Shown in pieces: positions 17,374 to 27,443 of a stretch of 64,000 nt of DNA; the stretch's first letter is position 1, and each line of letters begins with the position of its first letter. The notes below the pieces were generated by a model. It ran no database searches and was not told the origin of the DNA. It was given only the letters and a program-made list of their open reading frames with translations. A program made the position numbers and the translations under genes. The stretch comes from Streptococcus gallolyticus subsp. gallolyticus DSM 16831. GTDB lineage: Bacteria > Bacillota > Bacilli > Lactobacillales > Streptococcaceae. The DNA is taken from the NCBI RefSeq assembly GCF_002000985.1, contig NZ_CP018822.1, forward strand, positions 2,312,001 to 2,376,000, read 5' to 3'.

Positions 17374-19428
17374 CTATTGATTTTCTAAAATATAATGATA
17401 AATATCCTTAGGAGAAAAAGTATCTAAGGCTTCATAAAAGTTTTCCTGACCTAACAGTTTTAACAACTGATTCATAGCCAGTAAATGGACACTACTTTTA
17501 GGTGCTGAAAGTAGCAAAATATATTTAACACTACTTTTATCTTTAAATATAAATGGATGTTTTAAGACAACCAAACTCATCCCCAAATTATTTCCACCAG
17601 TATCAGTAGCGTGTGGCATACAAAACAAGGAAGTTAATCTCATTATTACCCCTTTATGATAATCATCAATAAGTTTTTCCAAATATTGGTTTTGGATAAT
17701 ACCACTTTGGAGCAAAGGTTTAGCTGCTTTACGAATTCCTTCCTCATAATCTGAAATTTCCACATTGGTCTGAATAAATTTAATTTCTAAAAGGTCGGAT
17801 AAATTGGGCTCTACAATTTTATTGCAGTCAATAATTCTTTTATCATTTGGTGTTAACAAATAAGTATAAAGCTCTTGTTCTAATTGCTTAGTATCCTTAA
17901 TCTCAGTATTTTTATTGATGATAGTAACTAAGTCTGTGACCCTTGGTAAACGAACTTTATTAATTCCGAATTTACTATAGACTTTACGTAATAAATTATA
18001 GCGTTCCTCTGACGTCATGACTGGATTAACAACAAATACTTCCTTCGCTAAAGAAAATAGGTCTAAGTTTGATTCTGTTGAAAAAATCATATCAATTTTC
18101 GAAGGTTCAACAAGTAAACTGTTTTTATCATATGGGCCAAGGAAGCGAAAATCTGGGAATAAAAGTTTTAATTGTTGAAAGACAAGTGCAGAGCTTCCAA
18201 TTCCATTTTGACAAACAACGGCTGCAACCAATTTACCATCATCTTTTATACCATAATCTTCAATAGCAACCGCGAAATGTAAAGTTAAATAGGCAATTTC
18301 TTCTTCTGGAATCGGAAAATCATAACAATCTTCTATCTCTTTTAAAGCTAATCCTACAATTTTAAAAAGGTTGGGATACTGTGATTTTATACGTGATGAA
18401 AATTGGTTCAAAATTGGTATTTTATAAATCATTCTATAATGAACCGCTCTAAAGTGACTGTATAAATTATTTTCAACTTCTTTCATGTTATAAAATTCAA
18501 TCCCTGATAAAAGTTCAAAGCGTTTAATAACCTTATTAACAAGTTCCAATACGATCTTTCTATCAAAGGCATCTTCACCAATATGAACTGTGGTAAAAGT
18601 CAGTATCCATGAAGTTAGAAAGCCAATTGCCTCTTTGTTAGTATCTGGGAGAAATTGATTTAAGATATCCTTTGATAGTTTAAATTCCTTTGATATCTCC
18701 AAAGCTTTATATTTATAATTGTCATCATCAGACGAATTACTTTTTAAGCGATTAAGAAAGAGAGATAAAGTGTATACAATTTCTGTCAATTGCCTATCTG
18801 TAAATGTAAAATCATACTTTTTAGAAAAAGCAATAAAAGTTTCATAAATCTGTTTTAAAACATCTATAGATTCATTGAAAAAGAAATAGTCATAAAAGAA
18901 TGTTCCAAAATCAGAAGCTAGATCTTCCAAAATATAATACATTGCTAGATAGCGAATTTGATTTTCATCTCCTGATAAATAATAGCCAACATTTCTATCA
19001 TTTTTAATTTTAATATCGGATGGTTTTATTTTCTTTTGCAATCTCTTAATATCACTAATAACAGTTGATTTACTTACTTTTAGTGACACTAGAAAATCAC
19101 TAATTGATAAATAATCGGATGGTTTATTAAAAATTAGAAAGAAGATATATTTGATTCGCTCGTCCGCATCTAACAAATAGTCAGTAAATAAAGTGTTGTT
19201 AATAAAACAATCAATAAAGAATTGCTTATTCTCTGAGGTTAAAATGATATTTTCTTTGAATATTGATAACGCAGCCTTATCGTTCTCTAGTAAAAAAGAG
19301 TTAATATGGTCCAATGCGTAAAGAATTTGTTTTTTAGAAAGAGCAGTCTTTGACATGAGTTTGGTTAGACTAATTTCTTCTTCATTAATTAAATAATTCA
19401 TAATCTGAATTGATTTTTTATCTAGCAT
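17374..19428 (-). CDS. BglG-family PRD transcriptional regulator with EIIB and EIIA domains
   Basis: A 684-aa activator of the MtlR/LicR type. Order: N-terminal helix-turn-helix modules (about 1-170, SISDFLVSLKVSKSTVISDI), two PTS regulation domains (about 180-390, with His in LYSHFRAVHYRM and ITYLTLHFA-like segments), an EIIB-like domain with Cys in VVCQNGIGSS, and a C-terminal EIIA domain with the His of MPHATDT. Phosphorylation by the PTS would set its activity. GGAGG lies five bases before the ATG at 19428; the ATG at 19446 has no such site. It closes the second PTS operon and probably controls it. Confidence 0.87.
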   Translation of the reverse strand: MLDKKSIQIMNYLINEEEISLTKLMSKTALSKKQILYALDHINSFLLENDKAALSIFKENIILTSENKQFFIDCFINNTLFTDYLLDADERIKYIFFLIFNKPSDYLSISDFLVSLKVSKSTVISDIKRLQKKIKPSDIKIKNDRNVGYYLSGDENQIRYLAMYYILEDLASDFGTFFYDYFFFNESIDVLKQIYETFIAFSKKYDFTFTDRQLTEIVYTLSLFLNRLKSNSSDDDNYKYKALEISKEFKLSKDILNQFLPDTNKEAIGFLTSWILTFTTVHIGEDAFDRKIVLELVNKVIKRFELLSGIEFYNMKEVENNLYSHFRAVHYRMIYKIPILNQFSSRIKSQYPNLFKIVGLALKEIEDCYDFPIPEEEIAYLTLHFAVAIEDYGIKDDGKLVAAVVCQNGIGSSALVFQQLKLLFPDFRFLGPYDKNSLLVEPSKIDMIFSTESNLDLFSLAKEVFVVNPVMTSEERYNLLRKVYSKFGINKVRLPRVTDLVTIINKNTEIKDTKQLEQELYTYLLTPNDKRIIDCNKIVEPNLSDLLEIKFIQTNVEISDYEEGIRKAAKPLLQSGIIQNQYLEKLIDDYHKGVIMRLTSLFCMPHATDTGGNNLGMSLVVLKHPFIFKDKSSVKYILLLSAPKSSVHLLAMNQLLKLLGQENFYEALDTFSPKDIYHYILENQ

Positions 19429-19451
19429 AACCGCCTCCGTCTGCATTTATT

Positions 19452-20087
19452 TCATAGCAGTTCTTTACTCTCATTAACTGCTTCTCTTAATGCTCTAGCA
19501 TTTTGTTCAATTTCTTGTGCAGTTCCCTTAGATAATAAACTGCCAATTCCCATGCAGTCTACTCCTTGTTTTAACCACTCATTAACATTGTTTAGAGTCA
19601 CCCCACCCGAGGATAAAATAGGAACATACGGCATTGGTGTCTTTATAGTTGAAATAATATTTGGTCCATACAAAGATGAGCTCGGAAAAGCTTTTACCAT
19701 GGATGCTCCTGCTTCTAATGCCTCCACCACTTCAGTCATTGTCATACAGCCAGGCATATAAGCAATCTGATAGCGATTACAGATTTTGGCTACCTCTTCC
19801 TTAAAGGTAGGAGCAATGATAAATTCTGCACCATTAAAGATAGCCTCTCTAGCCGTTTCACTGTCTAATACCGTTCCAGCCCCTACCAGCAATCTATTGT
19901 TATACTTTTCCTTCAACTGCTGAATAATATCCCCAGCATTAAAATTAGTATAACTAATTTCCAAACAAGATACTCCTCCAGCTAAACAACTTTCTGCAAT
20001 TTCCTTAGCACGTTCAAAAGTTGTCACACGGATGATTCCCATCAACTTTTCTTCATACAATCGATTAAGCACATCTATTTTTTTCAT
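19452..20087 (-). CDS. eda: KDPG/KHG-type aldolase
   Basis: A 211-aa class I aldolase that cleaves 2-keto-3-deoxy-6-phosphogluconate (or an epimer) to pyruvate and glyceraldehyde 3-phosphate. The catalytic Glu is in CLEISYTN, the GAGTVLD loop is present, and the Schiff-base Lys is in ASMVKAFPSS, with PILSSGGV binding phosphate. Its start overlaps the end of the DapA-like gene. In this operon it probably finishes a pathway for a sugar acid or amino-sugar acid brought in by the PTS. Confidence 0.9.
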   Translation of the reverse strand: MKKIDVLNRLYEEKLMGIIRVTTFERAKEIAESCLAGGVSCLEISYTNFNAGDIIQQLKEKYNNRLLVGAGTVLDSETAREAIFNGAEFIIAPTFKEEVAKICNRYQIAYMPGCMTMTEVVEALEAGASMVKAFPSSSLYGPNIISTIKTPMPYVPILSSGGVTLNNVNEWLKQGVDCMGIGSLLSKGTAQEIEQNARALREAVNESKELL

Positions 20088-20992
20088 TTTATTTTTCCTT
20101 CAAAATTTTCATATTCTTGATAAGATTTTAATACCTTGTTGATTTCCTTTTTTTCATCTACTGTTAAAGTCAACTTAACTGGTGATAGAGAATCACCTAC
20201 AGGAATACCAATTTGATTTAAAGTATATTTTAATACTGATGGTATAGTTGAATATTTCAATACCTTTCGATAGGCGTTTATACTTTCTTGTAATTTCTCG
20301 GCTTCTTTTAATTGATGGTTCAAAAAATGTTCATAAATCCCAACGTCTGTTTTTGTTAAGACATTTGATGTTGCTGCTACTGCACCATCTGCTCCTAATT
20401 GTAAAGCTGCTAAAATTCTTGAATCCGATCCAATTAAAACCGAAAAATCTTCCTGTCTCGTTAAATCAATATATTTAGCTAACTGTTCAAGATTGCCACT
20501 ACTATCTTTTATACCAATAATATTTGGGTGTTTAGCCAAACGTCCTACCGTTTCAGGCTCTAAATTATTCCCTGTATTTTGAGGGATATTGTATAGAATA
20601 ATGGGAAGTGAAACCGTATCTGATATTAATTTATAGTGGGCATACAATTCATCTTGCGAAAATGATAATAAATAAGGTGTGATGATTGAAATCGCTGATA
20701 CGCCTACTTCTTCCATTCTTTGACTTAAAGTAATAACTTTCTTGGTTCCTATTGCCCCAGTTCCCACATAAATAGGAACTCTACCTGCGACAACTTCAAC
20801 AACCATTTTGGCATAAGCCACTTTTTCATCATCACTTAGTCCAAAAAATTCTCCATTTGTTCCCAAAATAAATAGACCGCTAACTCCATTTTTAATCAGA
20901 CGATTGACTAAACTCACTACTCCATCTCTTGACAATGAACCATCATCATTAAGTGGTGTCACCATTGCCGTAATAATACCTGTAATTCTCAT
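20084..20992 (-). CDS. DapA/NanA-family lyase
   Basis: A 302-aa pyruvate-dependent aldolase or dehydratase of the dihydrodipicolinate synthase superfamily. It has GTNGEF near residue 45, the catalytic Tyr in YNIPQNTG and the Schiff-base Lys in IIGIKDSSGN. The QNTG and GTNGE forms differ from the usual DapA motifs (GRTG and GTTGE), and lysine-pathway genes are absent nearby. A catabolic keto-deoxy sugar acid lyase is therefore more likely than lysine synthesis. It sits between a SIS isomerase and a KDPG aldolase. Confidence 0.8.
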   Translation of the reverse strand: MRITGIITAMVTPLNDDGSLSRDGVVSLVNRLIKNGVSGLFILGTNGEFFGLSDDEKVAYAKMVVEVVAGRVPIYVGTGAIGTKKVITLSQRMEEVGVSAISIITPYLLSFSQDELYAHYKLISDTVSLPIILYNIPQNTGNNLEPETVGRLAKHPNIIGIKDSSGNLEQLAKYIDLTRQEDFSVLIGSDSRILAALQLGADGAVAATSNVLTKTDVGIYEHFLNHQLKEAEKLQESINAYRKVLKYSTIPSVLKYTLNQIGIPVGDSLSPVKLTLTVDEKKEINKVLKSYQEYENFEGKIK

Positions 20993-20993
20993 A

Positions 20994-21593
20994 TCATTTC
21001 CCTTCTAGTGACTTCCCAAGACTTCCCCCAGGGTGCCATAGATGGTATTGCTCCATATTCAAATGACTTTTTTCTTGAAGGACAATTGATACCGCTTGTA
21101 AAATTAATATTTCCGCAATGATTGAAGCACGAGGAGGTTTATTAAAACTATCCCCTTCCTCTTCAACACCTGCAAATAATGCAAAATCACTATTTTTAGC
21201 TAACCAAGAAGACTTATCACCTGTTACCGATACAATTTTAACGCCCAGCTTCTTTAACGCTTCAATAGTCCGCTGTAACTCCAATGTCTCTCCACTATTA
21301 GAAATAGCAATAACGACATCTCCCTTAACTACTTGACCTGCCGAACCATGGACAGATTCCGTAGCATCTAAAAAATATGCTGGCGTTCCTGTGGAAGATA
21401 ACAAGGCTGAAATATATTGAGAGACATGACTAGGTTTACCAATGCCAGTAACGTGGACACGTCCTCCATTTTGTTTAGCGTCTAAAATCAATTCAGCTAC
21501 TAAATTGATTTTTTCCTTATCAATACTTTTAATAAAATCATGTAATTCTGTGTCCAAAGTATTGATAAAATAATCTAATTGTAAGTTGTTCAT
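20994..21593 (-). CDS. SIS-domain sugar phosphate isomerase
   Basis: A 199-aa protein consisting of one SIS domain, shorter than KpsF/GutQ because the CBS pair is missing. The phosphosugar loops GRVHVTGIGKPSHVSQYIS and ISNSGETLEL are clear, and LWHPGGSLGK near the end is typical of arabinose-5-phosphate isomerase-like proteins. It probably converts an aldose phosphate to a ketose phosphate in the pathway served by the PTS genes upstream. The ATG is preceded by AGGAGGT. Confidence 0.85.
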   Translation of the reverse strand: MNNLQLDYFINTLDTELHDFIKSIDKEKINLVAELILDAKQNGGRVHVTGIGKPSHVSQYISALLSSTGTPAYFLDATESVHGSAGQVVKGDVVIAISNSGETLELQRTIEALKKLGVKIVSVTGDKSSWLAKNSDFALFAGVEEEGDSFNKPPRASIIAEILILQAVSIVLQEKSHLNMEQYHLWHPGGSLGKSLEGK

Positions 21594-21633
21594 AAAAACC
21601 TCCTAAATTTAGAGTGACCAACTTCTTGTAACA

Positions 21634-22896
21634 TTACATGTTAAACAGATTCAATATCCAATCTAGTAAATTACCCACGACATTATAATCAATATTTGGG
21701 AAAGTTGACCCTTCGATTCCCAGACTTCCATAAAGCGGATATAGTAGAACTGGCAGAAAAGCTAACAATAATCCTTGAACAAATGAACCTGCAATCGCAC
21801 CACGCCAACCTCCAGTTGAATTACCAAAGACAGCCGCTGTTCCTCCAGAGAAGAAACAAATATGAGCTGCTGGGATAATGACAACAGGGAAGTTAAAAGC
21901 GACCATAACAAGCACAGCCAACAATCCTGCTACATAAGATGAAATAAACCCAATAATAACTGCTGTTGGGGCAAATGGAAACACTGTTGGAACATCTAAG
22001 GCTGGACGTGAGTTTGGAATGAATTTTTCTGAGATAGAAACGAAAGCTGCTGTAATTTCAGCTAAGAACATACGTACACCTGTCATCAAGATAGACATCC
22101 CTGCTGTAAAGGTGAAAGCTTGAACAAAAGGAAAGACCAACCAATGAGTACTTCCTGCAAGTTCTTGGGTTGCTTTAGGTCCTGCCTTCAAAGCTGATAC
22201 ATAGAAAAGTACCAGCATTACCACAGCTACTCCCATTAAAAAGTCTCTAAAAATAGATAACCAACCTGGAAAGTTAAATCCTTCTGTTGTTTCATCCTCA
22301 TGTTTATGGAACAATTTACCAATATAACCTGAAAGCGCGTAACCAATCATATTAAAATGACCGATAGCTGTAGTATCACTTCCTGTAATTTTCCTCATAA
22401 ATGGTTGACATAATTGTGGTAGAGCTGCTGAACAAAAACCTAAAATAATACCTCCAGTAATAATTGCTGGTATATCACCAATTCCATGAGCTTTGAGAAC
22501 AAGAGATAATACACAAGCAAAGAATAAACTGTGACCTGTTGTAAAGAAAATATTTTTAAAAGGTGTAATTCTTGCTATTACCAAGTTCATAACAAAACCT
22601 AAAATTAAAGTACAACTAGTCACAAATGCAAATTCACTTTGTGCTAATGCTGTTGCAGCCTCTGGTGAAGCAACAACTCCAACAATATTAAAGCCCTTTT
22701 GAAAAAGTGTATTAAAATTTTGTAAGGCACTAGTCATAATTGTTCCACCAGAACTAAAGACTAGAAAACCAATGACTGTTTTAAATGTACCTGTTAAAAC
22801 TTCTGAACCTTTTTTCTTTTGAGCCAATAATCCAACCATAGCTACTAATCCCAATAAAATGGCTGGAGTACTTAAAAAACTAATCACAAAATCCAT
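21634..22896 (-). CDS. PTS EIIC, ascorbate/galactitol type
   Basis: A 420-aa membrane transport subunit with about ten hydrophobic segments. It resembles the SgaT/UlaA and GatC group in ILLGLVAMVGLLAQKKKGSE at the start and in the MTGVRMFLAEITAAF and FFSGGTAAVFGNSTGGWRG segments. It works with the EIIA and EIIB encoded just upstream. The substrate is not ascorbate by context, since a full ulaABC set lies 7 kb away and the enzymes here are different. Confidence 0.88.
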   Translation of the reverse strand: MDFVISFLSTPAILLGLVAMVGLLAQKKKGSEVLTGTFKTVIGFLVFSSGGTIMTSALQNFNTLFQKGFNIVGVVASPEAATALAQSEFAFVTSCTLILGFVMNLVIARITPFKNIFFTTGHSLFFACVLSLVLKAHGIGDIPAIITGGIILGFCSAALPQLCQPFMRKITGSDTTAIGHFNMIGYALSGYIGKLFHKHEDETTEGFNFPGWLSIFRDFLMGVAVVMLVLFYVSALKAGPKATQELAGSTHWLVFPFVQAFTFTAGMSILMTGVRMFLAEITAAFVSISEKFIPNSRPALDVPTVFPFAPTAVIIGFISSYVAGLLAVLVMVAFNFPVVIIPAAHICFFSGGTAAVFGNSTGGWRGAIAGSFVQGLLLAFLPVLLYPLYGSLGIEGSTFPNIDYNVVGNLLDWILNLFNM

Positions 22897-22922
22897 TTTT
22901 CCTTCTCCTAACTTTTAAAATG

Positions 22923-23201
22923 TTAGAACAATACATTTTCTAACTTTGTCTTTATTTCTTCCTTATCGACAACACTATTGATACCAACTATCTTTTGTGG
23001 GATATGTTTCTCAGCCAATTCTTCTGCAACATCAATTAGAGTAATGACAATATCACCTGTAAAACCTGGTAGACCGTCTAAAGACGAATGTTCTACCTCA
23101 AGTGGAAAGTTATTTTCTCTAACCACTTCTTCAACCTTAATTTTCAACATTAAACTTGAGCCTACCCCAGCTCGACATGCTACTAATGCTTTATGCATCA
23201 T
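22923..23201 (-). CDS. PTS EIIB, ascorbate type
   Basis: A 92-aa phosphocarrier. The phosphorylated cysteine is in the P-loop-like ALVACRAGVGSSLMLK near the N-terminus. It takes phosphate from EIIA and passes it to sugar on EIIC. The start is set by GGAGGAG six bases ahead of ATG 23201. The gene overlaps the end of the EIIA gene by 11 bp. Confidence 0.88.
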   Translation of the reverse strand: MMHKALVACRAGVGSSLMLKIKVEEVVRENNFPLEVEHSSLDGLPGFTGDIVITLIDVAEELAEKHIPQKIVGINSVVDKEEIKTKLENVLF

Positions 23202-23658
23202 GACTTTCTCCTCCTTCAAATTCCTTTAATAAAGTAATGAAATCTTCTTTAGTACTAACTTTTTCTAATTGGTTAACAAAATCTTTATGACTTAGTAACG
23301 TTGCTAAATCTGATAACATTTCGATATGAGAATGCCCATCAGATGCACTTAAAGGAAACAGATATTTCACAGGGTCATTGGCTTTATTTCCTGAAAGTAC
23401 TGGTCTTTTTAATTTTGTAAAACCTAATGCCGTTTTTAATGCTCCACTGTCACTTGGCGCATGTGGTAAAGCAACATTTTTAGTAATGACAATGTACGGT
23501 CCGATATCATGCGAAATTTCAATAATCTTTTCTACATAATCATTTGTAACAAAATGACAATGTACTAATGGATTAGTTGCTTGTCTAATAGCATCTTCAA
23601 AATTTTTAGCATTTACATCAATTAAAATCAAACGTTCATCAATTGTTTGTGATAACAT
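23191..23658 (-). CDS. PTS EIIA, fructose/mannitol-ascorbate type
   Basis: A 155-aa EIIA of the NtrC-like fold. The phosphorylated His is in NVALPHAPSDSGA. It is the first gene of the operon EIIA-EIIB-EIIC-SIS-lyase-aldolase-regulator, all on the minus strand with small gaps or overlaps. AAGGGGGATAAAGC precedes the ATG. A cre overlaps the promoter. Confidence 0.88.
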   Translation of the reverse strand: MLSQTIDERLILIDVNAKNFEDAIRQATNPLVHCHFVTNDYVEKIIEISHDIGPYIVITKNVALPHAPSDSGALKTALGFTKLKRPVLSGNKANDPVKYLFPLSASDGHSHIEMLSDLATLLSHKDFVNQLEKVSTKEDFITLLKEFEGGESHDA

Positions 23659-23679
23659 GCTTTATCCCCCTTCCTCAAA

Positions 23680-23715
23680 TGTTATATTAACAGAATGAAA
23701 ACGCTTTATGAACCC
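23680..23715 (-). promoter_or_regulatory. promoter and cre of the second PTS operon
   Basis: On the minus strand TTCATA and TAATAT, 17 bp apart, form a plausible promoter. A cre-like site at 23695-23709 (plus-strand ATGAAAACGCTTTAT) matches the CcpA consensus except for one fixed base and overlaps the spacer, so glucose repression is expected. Confidence 0.6.
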
Positions 23716-23892
23716 CCGTTTTGGTTTAACTTTTGGATAAAAATAATACAAAAATTACACCCAACTAGGTAAACATCTTGAGAAAAATAAAAAAGCTGAG
23801 ATAAAACCCAATTTTTTGCCTATGTAGTTATATATTTCAAGATGTAATGACTTGAACTTCAACAATCTATTTCCGACATCCAACGACAACAA

Positions 23893-23923
23893 AAAGCTCA
23901 TTACATAAAAATGTAATAAGCTT
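23893..23923 (-). terminator. terminator of the PRD regulator gene
   Basis: Inverted repeat of about 12 bp around AAGCTTATTACAT / ATGTAATGAGCTT, followed on the minus strand by TTTTTG. Confidence 0.8.
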
Positions 23924-23932
23924 CCATTTTCC

Positions 23933-25591
23933 TCAATTTAAGCTAGTGTCGATAAATTCTTGGCGAATGATTTTTTCGATTTGGTTTTTTAAGCCATAGC
24001 GTTCATTGCAATCTGGAACGTAAATTTTAAGCAGTTTGTCTAGCTGTTGGTCATAATGGCTTTCTTTTTGCCTTCCTTTTGTTCTTATGAAATGTAGCAT
24101 TTTGATAATATCTTCATCCGTTAAAATGGGGTGAACAACCAACAATGGCAATGTTGTCTCAACGTTATCACTTGTTGAAATAACCATGTTTGATGTGATG
24201 ATATCACTAACACTATAAAATTGTTCCAATGTGAAAATAGCATCTATTTCACAATTTTCCAGACATTTTTTACATTGGCTGACTAATAATTTCTGAATGC
24301 CCACTCCTTCATCACAAACTAATACAACATGATTTTTTTGACTATCGCTGACATCATGATTTTCTATCTCACCACCTAAATGAATGACAAAGTAAGCAAT
24401 GTCATCGTCTGTCATTTGAATTAACCAAGCTTCTTCCAAAATATAAATACAAGATTTAGTCATATTAAAAAGTTGACCATATTTTATTTTAATATCTTCT
24501 GTTAAGGGATTTTCTGATAAAATACCGTAGGTTTTGCGATAAAGCAATGCTTTACAATGCGTCAACAGTTGATTTAACAAGTCATTAGGATGTCGAAAAG
24601 AAAGATGATACTTTGTTTGTAATGTGTTCAAAAAAAGTTGCAATGTCTCTCGCATATCATCATAGTCCGTACTTTCTAAATGAAGGTCCAATGTCTTTCG
24701 GAAAGAAAGTAACAACATGGCAATCAAACCAATCTCGATACTATCTAAAGATAGATTGAATTTTTCTCGTAAATTTTTAGCGATATTAATAGCCATTTGG
24801 TACTCTAAACGTTCCCAAGCTAGGCTAAAATCACGTCTTGCTCGTTCTTTTTCTTCAGCAGTAAAATCAATACTATGGTAACTCAACAAGAGATAGGGCA
24901 AAATTTTCACCATAAAATTTAAATCTTTGGGATTAAGTCTTTTGCCCAAGCGTTCTTCAATCGTTGACAATTCTGTATAAAGATAATCATTGATGTCATC
25001 AGAAAAATAGGGCATTACCTCTGGTAAATTGATAATACGTTTTCGAATAGTCGCAATAAATTTTTCATTATCCTTTGTGTAAACTCTGTAAAGCAGGCGA
25101 TATAAAAACTGTATTTTAGACAAGGGGTGACATGCTAAATAGTAACCACGTGCTTTTGATACACAAAGCCTAATGTCATATTCTTCGTCTGATAATTTCT
25201 GGCGAATATCGTTCAAATCATTAAGAATAGTATTACGAGAGACATCTGTCAGTTTCATCAGTTTATCAATCGTTACTCTTTCCTTAGAAACTGCAATGTA
25301 TAGTAAGCTTAATTCTAACCGTTCTTCCACACTCATCACATAAGAATAGCCGTCCAATTCTCCCATCATGATACGGCACGCTTGACGCTGTTCGTCATTG
25401 AGAAGGATTCCGATTCGTGGGTAAGGGATAATCTTCTCGATTTCCTCTGGCAAAGCATCATTGATTTTATCTAAATGATAATAAATTCTTCGACGCGACT
25501 GATTTAATACTTTAGAAATAGTCGTCACTGTCTCTGGCTCGGTCAAAGTCAGTAAGTAAGAAAGAAGATCATAACTTTTTTTATCTAACAT
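23933..25591 (-). CDS. PRD-domain transcriptional regulator of the ula operon
   Basis: A 552-aa BglG/MtlR-type regulator. It has N-terminal helix-turn-helix modules (about 1-160, including the LMKLTDVSRNTILNDLNDI recognition helix), two PRD regions (about 170-390) with His in CKALLYRKTYG and YFVIHLGGEIENH, and an EIIB-like stretch VLVCDEGVGIQKLL. It is shorter than the regulator at 17374 and lacks the C-terminal EIIA. GGAGGAGACAG supports the start at 25591. It follows ulaF and is probably the ascorbate operon activator; that role is from position. Confidence 0.82.
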   Translation of the reverse strand: MLDKKSYDLLSYLLTLTEPETVTTISKVLNQSRRRIYYHLDKINDALPEEIEKIIPYPRIGILLNDEQRQACRIMMGELDGYSYVMSVEERLELSLLYIAVSKERVTIDKLMKLTDVSRNTILNDLNDIRQKLSDEEYDIRLCVSKARGYYLACHPLSKIQFLYRLLYRVYTKDNEKFIATIRKRIINLPEVMPYFSDDINDYLYTELSTIEERLGKRLNPKDLNFMVKILPYLLLSYHSIDFTAEEKERARRDFSLAWERLEYQMAINIAKNLREKFNLSLDSIEIGLIAMLLLSFRKTLDLHLESTDYDDMRETLQLFLNTLQTKYHLSFRHPNDLLNQLLTHCKALLYRKTYGILSENPLTEDIKIKYGQLFNMTKSCIYILEEAWLIQMTDDDIAYFVIHLGGEIENHDVSDSQKNHVVLVCDEGVGIQKLLVSQCKKCLENCEIDAIFTLEQFYSVSDIITSNMVISTSDNVETTLPLLVVHPILTDEDIIKMLHFIRTKGRQKESHYDQQLDKLLKIYVPDCNERYGLKNQIEKIIRQEFIDTSLN

Positions 25592-25780
25592 AATAACTGT
25601 CTCCTCCACATCTATGTAAACCTATTGTATCACGAAGACTGTCAGCAATAGGATTTTTCAACATTACCTTTGAACGCTCTGTTTAATTCACATCAGCACA
25701 TCACAATTCTTCCATAAATAATCAAACTAACAGATTGTTTACTTTTAAAATCAAGCTTTGTCTTTCTTGTAAAAGAAAAA

Positions 25781-25832
25781 GAAGGGACGCAAAAATTAGT
25801 CATTCAAACTAATCATTTCACGCCGTCACTTC
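25781..25832 (-). terminator. ula operon terminator
   Basis: A nested hairpin: outer arms GAAGGGACG (25781-25789) and CGTCACTTC (25824-25832), inner arms ATTAGT / ACTAAT. On the minus strand it is followed by TTTTTCTTTT. Confidence 0.85.
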
Positions 25833-25866
25833 TATTATGAATATTGGATAAAAACATTGGTTTAGT

Positions 25867-26577
25867 TTAGTGTGTCAGACTTTTCTGTCCGTAATAGGCA
25901 TTTTTGCCATGTTTACGGAGATAATGTTTATCTTTGAGCGCTTGTGGCACTTCTTTGACATCTGGATTGATGCCTTCTGTGTAACGTGCCATACGAGCCG
26001 CCTCTTCAAGAACGACAGCGTTATAAACAGCTGCTTGTTCGTCCTTTCCCCAAGCAAATGGTCCATGATTACGAACAGTAACCCCTGCAACAGCCATTGG
26101 ATCAAGGGAGCGTTTTTGGAATTCTTCAATAATCACTTTCCCAGTTTCTTTTTCATAAGCACCATTGATTTCTTCTGGAGTAAGGGCACGCGCACACGGA
26201 ATAGCGCCATAAAATGTATCTGCATGTGTGGTCCCATAACAAGGAATATCTCGCCCTGCTTGCGCCCAAGCGACTCCTTCCGTTGAATGGGTATGAACAA
26301 TCCCACCAACTTCTGCAAATGCTTTGTACAGCTCCACATGCGTTGGTAAATCAGATGACGGGTTCAAATCGCCCTCAACCACATTTCCCTCTAAGTCTGA
26401 CACAACCATATTTTCTGGAGATAATTCTTCGTAGGGCACTCCTGAAGGTTTGATAACAATCAATCCTTTTTCACGGTCAATAGCTGACACATTTCCCCAT
26501 GTAAATTTGACCAAACCATGCACTGGTAAATCCATATTAGCTTTATAAACACGTTGACGTAATTCAGGAACTAACAT
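25867..26577 (-). CDS. ulaF: L-ribulose-5-phosphate 4-epimerase
   Basis: A 236-aa class II aldolase-fold epimerase that makes D-xylulose 5-phosphate, the last step of L-ascorbate use. The metal-binding motif [11 protein letters not shown] (two His), the [10 protein letters not shown] segment and [10 protein letters not shown] match UlaF/AraD. It overlaps the last base of ulaE. Last gene of the ulaABCDEF operon. Confidence 0.94.
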   Translation of the reverse strand: MLVPELRQRVYKANMDLPVHGLVKFTWGNVSAIDREKGLIVIKPSGVPYEELSPENMVVSDLEGNVVEGDLNPSSDLPTHVELYKAFAEVGGIVHTHSTEGVAWAQAGRDIPCYGTTHADTFYGAIPCARALTPEEINGAYEKETGKVIIEEFQKRSLDPMAVAGVTVRNHGPFAWGKDEQAAVYNAVVLEEAARMARYTEGINPDVKEVPQALKDKHYLRKHGKNAYYGQKSLTH

Positions 26578-27440
26578 TAACGTAACCCCGCTTTCTCAAT
26601 TTTTGGTAATAAAAAGTCTTTTGCGACTTGGATAGCTTGTTTTGTTTCCTCAACTGTCGCACAATTTTCCGACCACATTTCAATCAAAAATGGACCGTTA
26701 TAGTTTGTTTTCTTGAGAATAGCAAACATAGCCTCCCAATCAACACAGCCGTCCCCAAATGGGACATCACGAAACTGCCCTTTGGAGTTTTCAGTGACAG
26801 CATAAGTATCTTTTAAATGCAAGGCAGCAATGGACTTATGACCATTGTAGAATTCACTCCAAAGGTCATTATGCCAAGCCGATACATTACCAGTATCTGG
26901 ATAAACAAAAAGATAAGGCGAATCAATTTCCTTTTCCACAGCCAAGTATTTTTCAATAGAATTAATAAAAGGGTCATCCATAATTTCAATCGCCAGAATA
27001 ACTTGAGCTTCTTCAGCCCAATCACAAGCTTTCCTGAGATTTTTAATAAAACGAGCGCGTGTTTCTGGGGATTTTTCTTCATAATAAACATCATACCCCG
27101 CCAATTGAATAGTACGGACACCAAGGTCTTGCGCTAATTCAATACATTTTTTCATCATTTCAAGCGATGTTGCTTCAGTTTTAGGGTCATTAGACCCAAG
27201 AGGATAACGGCGATGTCCCGAAAAGCAAATACTTGGAATCCGAATACCTGTTTCGTAAATAGCTTGAACAACGTCCAAACGCTCTTTTTTTGTCCAATCC
27301 AGACGTGCCAAACGGCTATCCGATTCATCTACCGACATTTCAACAAAATCAAAGCCGAGTTCTTTTGCAAACGCTAGACGTTCTCTCCATGTAAAATTCT
27401 TAGGAGTCGCCTTTTCATAAATACCAATTGGACGCGTCAT
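26577..27440 (-). CDS. ulaE: L-ribulose-5-phosphate 3-epimerase (L-xylulose-5-phosphate 3-epimerase)
   Basis: A 287-aa xylose-isomerase-like TIM barrel. It converts L-xylulose 5-phosphate to L-ribulose 5-phosphate. Typical features are the [18 protein letters not shown] start, a metal-binding EIMDDPF segment and [11 protein letters not shown] near the C-terminus. It lies 3 bp after ulaD and overlaps ulaF by one base, so all are translated from one message. Confidence 0.93.
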   Translation of the reverse strand: MTRPIGIYEKATPKNFTWRERLAFAKELGFDFVEMSVDESDSRLARLDWTKKERLDVVQAIYETGIRIPSICFSGHRRYPLGSNDPKTEATSLEMMKKCIELAQDLGVRTIQLAGYDVYYEEKSPETRARFIKNLRKACDWAEEAQVILAIEIMDDPFINSIEKYLAVEKEIDSPYLFVYPDTGNVSAWHNDLWSEFYNGHKSIAALHLKDTYAVTENSKGQFRDVPFGDGCVDWEAMFAILKKTNYNGPFLIEMWSENCATVEETKQAIQVAKDFLLPKIEKAGLR

Positions 27441-27443
27441 AAC

